Source of the DNA: Roseburia_C sp051879315
Lineage (GTDB): Bacteria; Bacillota; Clostridia; Lachnospirales; Lachnospiraceae
DNA: 64,000 nt
Assembly (NCBI GenBank): GCA_051879315.1
Contig: JBJELW010000076.1
Location: 62,001 to 126,000, forward strand
Direction of reading: 5' to 3'
The stretch's first letter is position 1. Each line of letters starts with the position of its first letter. Shown here in pieces: positions 43,476-53,498 of the stretch. The notes under the pieces are model-generated. The model was not told where the DNA came from and searched no databases. It worked only from the letters and a program-made list of their open reading frames with translations. The translations under genes and the position numbers were made by a program.

Positions 43476-45287
43476 ATGGCAATTGACCAAAGTAAGATCA
43501 GAAATTTTTGTATCGTGGCCCATATCGATCACGGCAAATCCACCCTGGCGGACCGGATCATTGAGATGACCGGACTTCTTACCAGCAGGGAGATGCAGGC
43601 CCAGGTACTGGATAATATGGATTTGGAGCGGGAGCGGGGGATCACCATTAAGTCCCAGGCAGTCCGCACCGTATATAAGGCGGAGGACGGGGAAGAGTAC
43701 ATTTTTAATCTGATTGATACCCCCGGCCATGTGGATTTCACCTATGAGGTATCCAGATCTTTGGCTGCCTGTGACGGAGCGATTCTTGTGGTGGATGCAG
43801 CCCAGGGAATCGAGGCCCAGACACTGGCCAATGTATATCTGGCTCTGGATCATGATCTGGAGGTGGTTCCGGTCATCAACAAGGTGGATCTGCCCAGTGC
43901 CAGACCGGATGAGGTGGCGGATGAGATTGAGGACGTGATTGGGATCGAAGCCCAGGATGCGCCCCGGATTTCCGCCAAAACCGGACTGAATGTGGAACAG
44001 GTGCTGGAGGCTATTGTGAAAAAGATTCCGGCACCCGCGGGAGACGCCAATGCCCCGTTGCAGGCATTGATTTTTGATTCATTGTACGATTCCTACAAGG
44101 GTGTTATCGTGTTCTGCCGGATCCGTGAGGGACGGGTTCGTCCCGGGACAGCCATTCGCATGATGGCCACCGGATGTGTGGCAGATGTGGTGGAAGTGGG
44201 ATATTTTGGCGCGGGGCAGTTTATTCCATGTGAGGAATTGTCCGCAGGTATGGTAGGCTATATCACTGCCAGTCTGAAAAATGTGAAGGATACCCGTGTG
44301 GGAGATACCATCACAGAGGCGAAAAATCCCTGTAAGGAGCCTTTACCTGGATATAAAAAGGTAAATCCCATGGTTTACTGCGGTCTTTATCCCACAGACG
44401 GAGCCAAATATCCCGATTTGCGGGATGCTTTGGAGAAGCTGCAGCTAAACGATGCGGCATTGCAGTTTGAGCCGGAGACCTCCATCGCTTTGGGCTTTGG
44501 ATTCCGGTGTGGATTCCTGGGACTGCTTCATCTGGAGGTAATCCAGGAACGTCTGGAGCGTGAGTTTAACTTAGATTTGGTCACCACTGCACCGGGAGTA
44601 GTGTACCGGGTGCACAAGACGGACGGAACCATGATTGAACTGACCAATCCGTCCAATCTGCCGGATCCCTCTGAGATTGATTATATGGAGGAACCCATGG
44701 TGTCTGCGGAGATTATGGTGACCTCTGAATATGTGGGAGCCATTATGGATTTGTGTCAGGAGCGACGGGGCGTTTATAAGAGCATGGAGTATATTGAGCA
44801 GACCCGTGCGGTAATCAAGTATGACCTGCCGTTGAACGAGATTATATACGATTTTTTCGATGCATTGAAATCCCGGTCCAAGGGATATGCATCCTTTGAC
44901 TATGAGATGAGCGGATACAAGCAGTCCGAACTGGTGAAGCTGGATATCCTCATCAATAAGGAGGAAGTGGATGCACTGTCCTTTATCGTCTTTAAGGATA
45001 CGGCCTATGAGCGGGGCAGAAAAATGTGTGAGAAGCTGAAAGAAGAGATTCCCAGACATTTGTTTGAGATACCCATTCAGGCGGCGGTGGGCAGCAAAGT
45101 TATTGCAAGAGAGACCGTAAAAGCCATGCGCAAGGATGTGCTGGCAAAATGTTATGGTGGTGACATTACCCGTAAGAGAAAGCTTCTGGAGAAGCAGAAG
45201 GAAGGAAAGAAACGTATGCGTCAGGTGGGCAATGTGGAGATTCCCCAGTCCGCCTTTATGAGTGTTTTGAAGCTGGATGAGGATTAG
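43476..45287 (+). CDS. lepA: Elongation factor 4 (LepA)
   Basis: Ribosome-bound GTPase acting in back-translocation or initiation quality control, 603 residues. G1 A-H-I-D-H-G-K-S-T, G3 D-T-P-G-H and G4 N-K-V-D are in place, followed by domains II, III, V and the LepA-specific C-terminus with Y-G-G-D-I-T-R-K-R-K-L-L-E-K-Q-K-E-G-K-K. AAAGGAG precedes the ATG. Confidence 0.97.
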   Translation: MAIDQSKIRNFCIVAHIDHGKSTLADRIIEMTGLLTSREMQAQVLDNMDLERERGITIKSQAVRTVYKAEDGEEYIFNLIDTPGHVDFTYEVSRSLAACDGAILVVDAAQGIEAQTLANVYLALDHDLEVVPVINKVDLPSARPDEVADEIEDVIGIEAQDAPRISAKTGLNVEQVLEAIVKKIPAPAGDANAPLQALIFDSLYDSYKGVIVFCRIREGRVRPGTAIRMMATGCVADVVEVGYFGAGQFIPCEELSAGMVGYITASLKNVKDTRVGDTITEAKNPCKEPLPGYKKVNPMVYCGLYPTDGAKYPDLRDALEKLQLNDAALQFEPETSIALGFGFRCGFLGLLHLEVIQERLEREFNLDLVTTAPGVVYRVHKTDGTMIELTNPSNLPDPSEIDYMEEPMVSAEIMVTSEYVGAIMDLCQERRGVYKSMEYIEQTRAVIKYDLPLNEIIYDFFDALKSRSKGYASFDYEMSGYKQSELVKLDILINKEEVDALSFIVFKDTAYERGRKMCEKLKEEIPRHLFEIPIQAAVGSKVIARETVKAMRKDVLAKCYGGDITRKRKLLEKQKEGKKRMRQVGNVEIPQSAFMSVLKLDED

Positions 45288-45290
45288 CCC

Positions 45291-46526
45291 ATGGAGCTGT
45301 ATATACACATTCCTTTTTGTGTGAAAAAATGTGAATATTGTGATTTCTTATCGACACAGGCAGACGAGGAAACGAAACGTCGGTATACGGAGGCACTGTT
45401 GCGGGAAATCCGGTTTTATGGAAAGCATATGAACCGGCCCGCGCTGACTTCGGTGTACATTGGGGGAGGCACGCCTACTGTGTTGAAGCAATCTTATATG
45501 GAGCTGGTTTTAAAACAGCTCCATATTAGTTTTGCGGTGGCTCATGGTGCGGAGATCACCATGGAGTGTAACCCGGGCACGGTGACAAGAGAGAAGCTGG
45601 AAAGCTATCATAAGTCCGGGGTGAACCGGCTCAGTATCGGGCTGCAGTCCACCTTTGATTATGAGCTGAAGCTGTTGGGGCGCATCCATAGTTATGGGGA
45701 TTTTCTCCATACCTATGAGCTGGCCCGACAGGTGGGATTTCAGAATATCAATGTGGATCTGATGAGTGCACTGCCGCACCAGACCACCGAGAAATTCCTT
45801 GCCAGTCTGAAACGGGTGGCGGATCTTCGGCCGGAGCATATTTCAGCTTATTCCCTGATCATCGAGGAGGGAACGCCGTTTTACCAGCGGTATGCAGAGG
45901 ATGTGCAGCTACGGGATCAGGGGAAAGTGCCCCGGTACCTGCCCTCAGAGGAAACGGAATACGAGATTGGTCAGGAGACCAAGCGTCTGCTGGCGGAATA
46001 CGGATATGAGCGCTATGAGATTTCCAATTATGCCAAGCCGGGATACGCCTGTGGTCATAATGTGGGATACTGGAGACGGGAACCCTATCTGGGCGTGGGG
46101 CTGGGGGCATCATCCCTGCTGAGGCAGTCGGATGTTCGTTACACCAATACCTCGGATATTCAGGAATATATTAAAGGATGCGAAGAAATCTGTCTTCTGG
46201 AGAAAGAGGTACCTCTTACCAGAAGAAAAGAACAAACGATTTCCTACACTAATCTCCATCAGACAGCTGAGTATGTAAAACGTCCGGCACAGATGGAGGA
46301 ATTCATGTTTTTGGGCCTGCGTATGGTGGAGGGCGTTACCAGAAGAGCCTTTCGGGACAGCTTCGGAGTGGAAATCGAGGCGGTGTACCCGGAGGTGTTG
46401 CAAAGTCTGGTTCAACAGGAGCTCCTCGTCATGCGGGAGGGGCAGATCCGCCTGACAGAACGGGGCATGGATCTCAGCAATTATGTATTGGCACAATTTT
46501 TGCTGGAAGAGCCCGCAGAATCTTGA
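45291..46526 (+). CDS. hemW: Radical SAM protein HemW (heme chaperone-like)
   Basis: HemN-like radical SAM protein, 411 residues. The cluster motif C-V-K-K-C-E-Y-C lies at 10-17 (Cys10, 14, 17) after I-H-I-P-F, and G-G-G-T-P-T binds SAM. The cysteine pattern and length fit HemW, a heme carrier, rather than coproporphyrinogen oxidase HemN. It starts 3 bases after lepA, the conserved neighbour; no heme synthesis genes are visible here. Confidence 0.93.
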   Translation: MELYIHIPFCVKKCEYCDFLSTQADEETKRRYTEALLREIRFYGKHMNRPALTSVYIGGGTPTVLKQSYMELVLKQLHISFAVAHGAEITMECNPGTVTREKLESYHKSGVNRLSIGLQSTFDYELKLLGRIHSYGDFLHTYELARQVGFQNINVDLMSALPHQTTEKFLASLKRVADLRPEHISAYSLIIEEGTPFYQRYAEDVQLRDQGKVPRYLPSEETEYEIGQETKRLLAEYGYERYEISNYAKPGYACGHNVGYWRREPYLGVGLGASSLLRQSDVRYTNTSDIQEYIKGCEEICLLEKEVPLTRRKEQTISYTNLHQTAEYVKRPAQMEEFMFLGLRMVEGVTRRAFRDSFGVEIEAVYPEVLQSLVQQELLVMREGQIRLTERGMDLSNYVLAQFLLEEPAES

Positions 46527-46676
46527 TTTTATTGGTAAAACAATTTAAAATAATTAATGTCTGGGGATATTTTCCAGGAGTGGATATTCCCTGTAAAAAA
46601 GGAAATAGTTGCATAGATAAATAATGGAATTATGTTTTTGATACGAAGGAAAAGTCAGGAAAGAGAGGACAAACAG

Positions 46677-49600
46677 ATGAAGAATTGGAAAGGGTGGAAA
46701 AAGAGAATATTTGCCCTGCTTTTGGCAGGGGCTATGCTTGGAACGTCCATAGATCTCAGCGCATGGACCATATTTGCAGCGGACAGTGAAGTGTTGGGCG
46801 TATCCGTAGAGACACAGCCGGTGGTGGAGTGGAAAGTGTACTGCTCAGAGGAGCAGGTGGGCACCATTGCACAGGAGACGCTGGGAGCGGCGACACCGGC
46901 TGGCGGACAGAATGTAAAGTATATTGATCGGGTGAGCCTGTCCACGCAGGCGAAGAGTATATACAATCAGCTGGAGGATTCACTGCCCACGGTGGATAGT
47001 ATATCCGGCCAGGTTAGTAATGGGCTGTTGGTAGATCCGGTGCAGGGGAGTATACTGTCCATATCCAATGGAACAGCTCAAGGGACTTATTACACGTTGG
47101 CCCCCGTTGAATGGACAATTGCTGATGGTGCTGATGTGGATACTGCCTGTAATGATATGACAGAAGAAATTACCACGGCCTATGCGGCTTTTTTAAGGGA
47201 TCACCCGGAGGTATTTTGGTTCAGTGGAACGGCGTATGTATTAATTTCGCAAACCTCGAATACGGATGGCAGTACAACCTGTAATTTGTATTTTGTTCTA
47301 AAAAAAACAGCAGCATCTGATGCTGATTCCTATGATATTCGAAAGCCCGATTATCAAAATGTATCGAAACTTCAATCTGAAATTCAAATCCGTGATGTTG
47401 CGGTTTCCACGATTCTTAACAAAGTGGATGAAGACGCCAGCGCTTATGAGAAAGTAGCCTTTTTTAATGAGTGGCTTACGAAAAATAACTGCTATAATTC
47501 CATGGCGGCGGAGAATGGAAGTGGTGGAACCACAGCCTGGGAGTGTATTTCGGCATTGACTGCCGCAAAGCCAGCGGACATCGAATATACCTTCGATGTA
47601 ACTTCTCCGGTTTGCGAAGGCTACGCCAAGGCCTTTAAGGTGCTGTGTGATCAGGCAGGAATTCCCTGTGTGCTGGTGAGCGGTACGGCTAAGAATTCTT
47701 CCGATGATGGGCAGGGTGAAGCACATATGTGGAATTATGTCCAGATTGATGGTGCCTGGTATGCGGTGGATGTGACCTGGAATGATCCGGTTGTTGATGA
47801 GATCGATAATGTATTGTCAGGAAAAGAAAATATCAACTATCTCTTGGTGGGAAGTACCACAGTTATTGATGAAGTGGCCTTTGCTCAATCTCATCAAGAG
47901 AATAATCAGGTTATGGAAAATGGTTATGTGTTTACCGGAGGACCGGTGATAGAAACAAAAAATTATACGCTGCCACCATTTAAAAGTATTTCAATCAAGC
48001 TGGGTACAGCTGAGTGTACAGATGTGGATACATACAACGTCACTTATGGTGTTTCCGATTATTCCAAACGTACCTTTACGGCGACAGTCATGGATTATAA
48101 TGGGAATGAGGTGACAGATGGGGTAACCTATAGCTGGACAGAGGGAGAATCCTCTGTTGAAGGAGGAAAAACCTTTACGGTGCCACTTGATGCTCATGCC
48201 GGAGACCACACATACACCTTAACTGTGACAAAGACTGAAAATAATGAAACGAAGAGTATGAGTCGTAGCATTAAGGTATACGTATTGAAGGCAGATCCGA
48301 TAGTTGCGGAGCCAGTGAAAACGCAGACTGCGACTTACGGACAGACACTGGCAGACTTTAAATTGCCAATTCCGGATACAAATAAGGGAGAAACGGCTGG
48401 AAGCTGGAAATGGGAAGATGGCGATACGGCATCGGTGGGGGATGTGAGTAGTTCGCCCGTTGTACATCGTGCTGTTTTCACCCCCAGCGATACGAACAAT
48501 TATAATACGAAAACAGTGGATGTATCATTTACCGTGTCACCAGCGACTTATTCCATTAAAATTCTGGATATCTATCAGACTTCCAGATCATACAATGGGG
48601 ATCCGCTGCAGGAGCCGACAAAATCGGAACTGGAGCTGATAGGTATGGAGTATTCCGAAGTCAAATTTGAATGGTATAAAGATGTAGTGTCAGATAGCAA
48701 CAAGTTAGACACTGCACCCACGGAGGCAGGAACCTACGTATTGAGGGCTTACGTGGATGGAACCAGCAATCACTCAGAAGCTTCAGACCAGAAGACAGTT
48801 ACCATTACTAGGGAAACTACCCAAATTACTGTGGCCCCCGAATATCAAAGCTATCCGAAGGTTTATGGTGAACCGAAATTCACGCTCTCAGGAATTAGCA
48901 ATAACAAGAATGCGCCCATGACTTACACATCCAGTAATACGGATGTGGTTACAGTGAACCCGACCACCGGTGAGGTTACTATTGTGGGAGCCGGCGAGGC
49001 CACCATCACCGTGAAAGTTGAAAAGGAAACCTACGTTGAGGAGGCTACAAACGATTCAATAAAGATTACAGTGGATAAGAAACCAATCACGGTTACAATC
49101 AAAGGCCTAAGTATGGTGAATGGTGAGTCCACACCGATCACGTTTGATTGGGAGGAGAGCTATAAGGATTCTTTAGAACCCGGTGATACGATAGAAGAGT
49201 TCGGAGAAGTTATTTATACGATATATAAGAGAAACGAAGACGGAAGCAATGGCGAGGAGTTTACCGGTGTTCAGTTAGAGACCGGAACCTATAATGTTTG
49301 CGGAACCTTTACTAATTCAGATAATTATACTGTAACCTGTAATCCGGGGGTGTTGACCGTTTATGCAGATAAGGGGACAGTAGAAATGAAAGAGGGGGTT
49401 GTTTTAACAAAGACTTTTGACAACGAGCCTTTCCATAACCTGGTTCGCGGTACAGACTATACCACCAATTCAGGGGCTGATGCCACATTTTCCTATCGTC
49501 TGTATTCATCCGGCATGACGAATGAGCAAGGAAACTATACCGGAGGAATGCCCACTGATGCAGGAACTTATGTCGTTCGGTTGTCCGTTCCGGCAACAGA

Positions 49601-51488
49601 GGGCTATACGGAAGCAGTTGCATATACAATGGTGACCATTACGCCCTTGGCTTTGACATCAAATCCCTTAAACTGGAAGGTCATAGATTCAAATCCGACT
49701 TTGACTTATGATGGTTTGTCCCATACAGTTACAGAATTTCAGATAGAGGTAACTATCAAAGATGGGGTAACATATACGTTGAAATCTGATAGTTTTGATT
49801 TTGTAACCGGAAATCCGGATGCACTGTCCGGAAATGAATGGCGGAATGCGGGAACATATACTCTGTATATTACAGCAAAAGGAAATTGTACCGGTACGGT
49901 ATCCACTACATACACAGTTAACCCCGCCGATGCTCCCAATCCACCTTCCTCCACCATAACCACAGCCTACGATAAGAAAGATAAGACGGTAGCAGATGTG
50001 GAACTGCCTACAGACTGGAGTTGGGACGCAACTTATGCTGCGAGTGTGTTATTGCCGGGAGAATCGAATGCAGTAACTGCCATCGCAAACTACAAAAATG
50101 ATAACAAGAATTACAATACAGTATCTGTGACGATTACTATGCAGCAATGCAATCATCCTACAACTTCGCAGATTATTGATAATCAGCCTACCTGTACCGC
50201 CACCGGAACGGCACATACGGTGTGCGATATTTGTGGCGAAACCAGACAAACCGATTTGGTAGTTTCGGCTCTTGGCCACACCGGCGGCACAGCTACCTGT
50301 ACTGAGCAGGCTGTGTGTGACAGATGCCATCAGCCTTATGGGGAATTGAATCTCTCCAACCATGTTCATACCAAGACCATCAATCAGAAAGCGGCTACCT
50401 GTACGGAAGCAGGATATACCGGTGATACCTACTGTGACGATTGTAAAACCATCATTGTCCGCGGCAGCAGTATCCCTGCATTGGGTCACAGCGGCGGCAC
50501 AGCCACCTGCAGCGCGAAGGCTGTGTGTGACAGATGCCATCAGCCTTACGGAGAACTGAATCCTTCCAACCATACAGGCAGCAAGGTTACCGGTCAGAAG
50601 GCAGCCACCTGTACAGAAAATGGCTATACAGGAGATACGGTTTGTACCGGATGCGGTGCAGTGCTGAGTCAGGGAAAGAGTATTCCTGCATTGGGACACA
50701 GCTATACATCATCTGTTACCAGAGAACCCACCACAGAGCAGGAGGGAGAGCGCACCTATACCTGCAGCAGATGTGGGGACTCATACACAGAGAACATTGA
50801 AAAACTTCCCAAGGAGATGGGACTCACCGGAGGAACCTGGGAGTTAGACGGCGGAAAATGGTGGTATGCGGCTGCAGATGGCAGCTATCCATCCAATGGC
50901 TGGAGCCTGGTCGAAGGAGAGTGGTATGCCTTTGATAATTCCGGATATATGCAGACCGGATGGTATCAGGACGGCGGCAGCTGGTATTACTTAAATAACA
51001 GCGGCGTGATGCAGACCGGCTGGGTAGGAGATGGCGGCACCTGGTATTATATGGAAGATAGCGGAGCCATGGCCACCGGTTGGACCCGGGATGGAAATGA
51101 CTGGTACTACATGGATTCCAGCGGAGCCATGTGCACCGGCTGGAAACAGATTGGCGGCATCTGGTATTACTTAAGTGGCAGTGGAGCCATGGTCACCGGC
51201 TGGCAGCAGATTGGCGGAACATGGTATTACTTCGATGCCGGAGGAGCCATGCAGACCGGCTGGCAGAAGAACGATGATGTATGGTACTACTTGAAGCCCA
51301 GCGGAGCCATGAGCACCGGTTGGGAAAAGGTGGGAACCACCTGGTATTATTTTGATGCCAGCGGAGCTATGGTTACCGGTTGGAGCCGAATCGGAGCCAG
51401 CTGGTATTACTTCTATGACAGTGGTGCCATGGCGGCAGATACCACCATCGACGGATATCGGTTAAGTTCCAGTGGAGCTATGTACTGA
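46677..51488 (+). CDS. Large multidomain surface protein: transglutaminase-like, Ig-like, Cys-rich and wall-binding repeats
   Basis: A 1603-residue secreted protein. The start at 46677 follows AAAGAGAGGA and gives a signal peptide ending near F-A-A-D. A transglutaminase-like core (about 245-370) has the triad Cys313 (S-P-V-C-E-G-Y-A), His350 (E-A-H-M-W-N) and Asp365 (V-D-V-T-W-N-D). Several Ig-like modules follow (about 440-1130), including a Big_2-type one with N-T-D-V-V-T-V-N-P-T-T-G-E-V. Cys-rich repeats (about 1155-1380) contain V-C-D-R-C-H-Q-P-Y-G-E-L-N twice. Nine 20-residue wall-binding repeats close it (from residue 1408). It is probably cell-wall attached through those repeats. It sits between hemW and hrcA, which are usually adjacent, so it is an insertion. 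The enzyme's substrate is unknown. Confidence 0.88.
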   Translation: MKNWKGWKKRIFALLLAGAMLGTSIDLSAWTIFAADSEVLGVSVETQPVVEWKVYCSEEQVGTIAQETLGAATPAGGQNVKYIDRVSLSTQAKSIYNQLEDSLPTVDSISGQVSNGLLVDPVQGSILSISNGTAQGTYYTLAPVEWTIADGADVDTACNDMTEEITTAYAAFLRDHPEVFWFSGTAYVLISQTSNTDGSTTCNLYFVLKKTAASDADSYDIRKPDYQNVSKLQSEIQIRDVAVSTILNKVDEDASAYEKVAFFNEWLTKNNCYNSMAAENGSGGTTAWECISALTAAKPADIEYTFDVTSPVCEGYAKAFKVLCDQAGIPCVLVSGTAKNSSDDGQGEAHMWNYVQIDGAWYAVDVTWNDPVVDEIDNVLSGKENINYLLVGSTTVIDEVAFAQSHQENNQVMENGYVFTGGPVIETKNYTLPPFKSISIKLGTAECTDVDTYNVTYGVSDYSKRTFTATVMDYNGNEVTDGVTYSWTEGESSVEGGKTFTVPLDAHAGDHTYTLTVTKTENNETKSMSRSIKVYVLKADPIVAEPVKTQTATYGQTLADFKLPIPDTNKGETAGSWKWEDGDTASVGDVSSSPVVHRAVFTPSDTNNYNTKTVDVSFTVSPATYSIKILDIYQTSRSYNGDPLQEPTKSELELIGMEYSEVKFEWYKDVVSDSNKLDTAPTEAGTYVLRAYVDGTSNHSEASDQKTVTITRETTQITVAPEYQSYPKVYGEPKFTLSGISNNKNAPMTYTSSNTDVVTVNPTTGEVTIVGAGEATITVKVEKETYVEEATNDSIKITVDKKPITVTIKGLSMVNGESTPITFDWEESYKDSLEPGDTIEEFGEVIYTIYKRNEDGSNGEEFTGVQLETGTYNVCGTFTNSDNYTVTCNPGVLTVYADKGTVEMKEGVVLTKTFDNEPFHNLVRGTDYTTNSGADATFSYRLYSSGMTNEQGNYTGGMPTDAGTYVVRLSVPATEGYTEAVAYTMVTITPLALTSNPLNWKVIDSNPTLTYDGLSHTVTEFQIEVTIKDGVTYTLKSDSFDFVTGNPDALSGNEWRNAGTYTLYITAKGNCTGTVSTTYTVNPADAPNPPSSTITTAYDKKDKTVADVELPTDWSWDATYAASVLLPGESNAVTAIANYKNDNKNYNTVSVTITMQQCNHPTTSQIIDNQPTCTATGTAHTVCDICGETRQTDLVVSALGHTGGTATCTEQAVCDRCHQPYGELNLSNHVHTKTINQKAATCTEAGYTGDTYCDDCKTIIVRGSSIPALGHSGGTATCSAKAVCDRCHQPYGELNPSNHTGSKVTGQKAATCTENGYTGDTVCTGCGAVLSQGKSIPALGHSYTSSVTREPTTEQEGERTYTCSRCGDSYTENIEKLPKEMGLTGGTWELDGGKWWYAAADGSYPSNGWSLVEGEWYAFDNSGYMQTGWYQDGGSWYYLNNSGVMQTGWVGDGGTWYYMEDSGAMATGWTRDGNDWYYMDSSGAMCTGWKQIGGIWYYLSGSGAMVTGWQQIGGTWYYFDAGGAMQTGWQKNDDVWYYLKPSGAMSTGWEKVGTTWYYFDASGAMVTGWSRIGASWYYFYDSGAMAADTTIDGYRLSSSGAMY
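50898..51437 (+). repeat. Nine tandem 60-bp coding repeats (CW_binding_1 type)
   Basis: Units begin every 60 bases from 50898 to 51378; each encodes G-W-x(5-6)-W-Y-Y/A-x(3-4)-G-A/V-M-x-T. These are choline-binding-type wall repeats. Near-identical DNA makes copy-number change by slippage or recombination likely. Confidence 0.9.
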
Positions 51489-51545
51489 TAATATAATGTA
51501 GAAGTAAATCGTAATAAAAGTAATAGGATATTTCCGATGAAAAGA

Positions 51546-51582
51546 ACGATCGGTTTTGTGTTTGCAGAACCGGTCGTTTTTA
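51546..51582 (+). terminator. Terminator of the large surface protein gene
   Basis: AACGATCGGTT (51546-51556), 12-base loop, AACCGGTCGTT (51569-51579) and a T run. One G-T pair in an otherwise perfect stem. Confidence 0.88.
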
Positions 51583-51617
51583 ACTTTATTAAAAAAGTCT
51601 AAAGTTTAAAAATGGTG

Positions 51618-51646
51618 TTGACAAAGCATACTGATAGTGCTATCTT
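51618..51646 (+). promoter_or_regulatory. Promoter of the hrcA-grpE-dnaK operon
   Basis: TTGACA (51618-51623), 17-base spacer, TATCTT (51641-51646). The CIRCE site begins 13 bases after the -10, near the expected transcription start. Confidence 0.85.
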
Positions 51647-51659
51647 AATCATGTAGTGA

Positions 51660-51686
51660 TTAGCACTCCTAATCATCGAGTGCTAA
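51660..51686. promoter_or_regulatory. CIRCE operator upstream of hrcA
   Basis: Perfect TTAGCACTC-N9-GAGTGCTAA, 37 bases before the hrcA start; autoregulatory HrcA site. Confidence 0.97.
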
Positions 51687-51723
51687 CAAAAGAACAAAAC
51701 ATCTTCAAAGCAGGAGTGAGTGG

Positions 51724-52770
51724 ATGAACGAGAATGAACTGGATGATCGGAAAACTACTATATTAAAAGCAGTGATCCGAAACTACTTAGAGACAGGCGA
51801 ACCGGTGGGTTCCCGAACCATTTCCAAGTACACAGATTTAAATTTAAGCTCAGCCACGATTCGGAATGAGATGTCGGACTTGGAGGAGATGGGCTACATC
51901 CTGCAGCCCCATACATCAGCCGGACGAATTCCTTCCGATAAGGGTTACCGATTCTACGTGGATCAGCTCATGGCGGAGAGAGACAAGGAAGTCTCTGATA
52001 TGAAGAATTTCGTTATTGAGCAGACCGAGAAAGTAGATAACGTGTTACAGCAGGTGGCAAAGATTCTGGCGACCAATACCAATTACGCCACTATGGTGAC
52101 AGCTCCTCACGGCGGACACAATAAGGTGAAATTTATCCAGCTTTCCAATGTGGATGAGAACCATATCCTTTCCGTCATTGTGCTGGAGGGCAATCTGGTA
52201 AAAAATAAAATGATCACCGTGGAGGAGGCCATCAATAACGAGGATATGCTGAAGCTGAATATTCTTCTGAATACCAGCCTCACCGGATTGACCATTGCAG
52301 AGATTAATCTTGGCACCATCGCAGCTTTAAAGGAAAAGGCAGGAATTCATTCCAAAGTGGTAAGTGATGTGCTTGACGCAGTGGCAGAGGTAATCAGTGA
52401 GGGAGAAGACCTGCAGGTATACACCAGCGGGGCAACCAATTTCCTGAAGTATCCGGAGTTATCCGATTCCGCCAAGGCCAGCGAGCTGTTAAATGCTTTT
52501 GAGGAAAAGAAGGAGCTTGTAAGTCTGATTGCCGATAAGCTGGAAGATGAAAACAGCACCGGCATTCAGGTTTATATAGGAGATGAATCCTCGATTCAGA
52601 CTATGAAGGATTGTAGTGTGGTGACAGCCACCTACGAACTGGGCGAGGGCGTCAAGGGTACCATTGGTATCATTGGTCCGAAGCGTATGGATTATGAAAA
52701 TGTTATGGATAATCTGAGAAGTCTGAAATCGCAGTTGGATGAAGTCTTGAAAAATGCGAAGGATAAATAG
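51724..52770 (+). CDS. hrcA: Heat-inducible transcription repressor HrcA
   Basis: Repressor of class I heat-shock genes that binds CIRCE and depends on GroEL for activity; 348 residues. The N-terminal winged helix has E-P-V-G-S-R-T-I-S-K and S-S-A-T-I-R-N-E-M; the conserved H-T-S-A-G-R-I-P-S-D-K-G-Y-R follows. The C-terminal part contains the G-V-K-G-T-I-G-I-I-G-P-K-R-M signature. It is first in its operon behind its own CIRCE site. Confidence 0.97.
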   Translation: MNENELDDRKTTILKAVIRNYLETGEPVGSRTISKYTDLNLSSATIRNEMSDLEEMGYILQPHTSAGRIPSDKGYRFYVDQLMAERDKEVSDMKNFVIEQTEKVDNVLQQVAKILATNTNYATMVTAPHGGHNKVKFIQLSNVDENHILSVIVLEGNLVKNKMITVEEAINNEDMLKLNILLNTSLTGLTIAEINLGTIAALKEKAGIHSKVVSDVLDAVAEVISEGEDLQVYTSGATNFLKYPELSDSAKASELLNAFEEKKELVSLIADKLEDENSTGIQVYIGDESSIQTMKDCSVVTATYELGEGVKGTIGIIGPKRMDYENVMDNLRSLKSQLDEVLKNAKDK

Positions 52771-52824
52771 AAAAAGCAGAATGAAGCACTCATGAGGGCT
52801 CATTTTTAGAGAGGTGATAAGAAA

Positions 52825-53481
52825 GTGGCAGAATTAGAAAAAGAAAAGAACGAAGATCTTGAGGAAGATATCACATTAGAGGGAGAGGTGGAAGAGACCA
52901 CGGCAGAGGAAACATCCGAAGCTCCTTCTGAGGAGGAAGAAGAGACAGAAGATACAGAGCAGGAGGATGCCGGGGAAGAAGCGGATGGTGATGAGCCTGA
53001 GGCAGAGCCTAAGAAGGGAATCTTCAAGAAAAAGGAAAAGAAGGATAAGAAAGATGAGCAGATCGAGGAATTGAACGATCGACTGAGACGACAGATGGCA
53101 GAATTTGACAACTTCCGGAAACGTACCGAGAAGGAAAAATCCCAGATGTTTGACATGGGAGCCAGCACCATCATCGAGAAGATCCTTCCGGTGATCGACA
53201 GCTTTGAGAGAGGCCTGGCAGCCGTATCCGAGGAGGAGAAAGAAAACTCCTTTGTACAGGGTATGGATAAGGTATATAAACAAATGACCACAGCACTTGC
53301 TGAGGTGGGAGTGACGGCCATTGAGGCTGCCGGTGCAGAGTTTGATCCCAATCTTCACAATGCGGTGATGCATGTGGAGGATGAATCTCTGGGAGAGAAC
53401 GTAGTAGCCGAGGAACTGCAAAAGGGTTACATGTACAAGGAAACAGTAGTCAGACATAGTATGGTAAAAGTAGCCAATTAA
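52825..53481 (+). CDS. grpE: Nucleotide exchange factor GrpE
   Basis: DnaK cochaperone that releases ADP, 218 residues, starting at GTG with AGAGGTG upstream. The first 80 residues are extremely acidic and low in complexity, longer than in many homologues, with a Lys-rich patch (K-K-K-E-K-K-D-K-K) before the coiled coil. The head domain has M-Q/E-x-G-A-x-F-D-P-x-x-H-N-A-V-like residues, seen as A-E-F-D-P-N-L-H-N-A-V-M. It lies between hrcA and dnaK as usual. Confidence 0.95.
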   Translation: MAELEKEKNEDLEEDITLEGEVEETTAEETSEAPSEEEEETEDTEQEDAGEEADGDEPEAEPKKGIFKKKEKKDKKDEQIEELNDRLRRQMAEFDNFRKRTEKEKSQMFDMGASTIIEKILPVIDSFERGLAAVSEEEKENSFVQGMDKVYKQMTTALAEVGVTAIEAAGAEFDPNLHNAVMHVEDESLGENVVAEELQKGYMYKETVVRHSMVKVAN

Positions 53482-53498
53482 AGTAGGAGGAAAAAATT

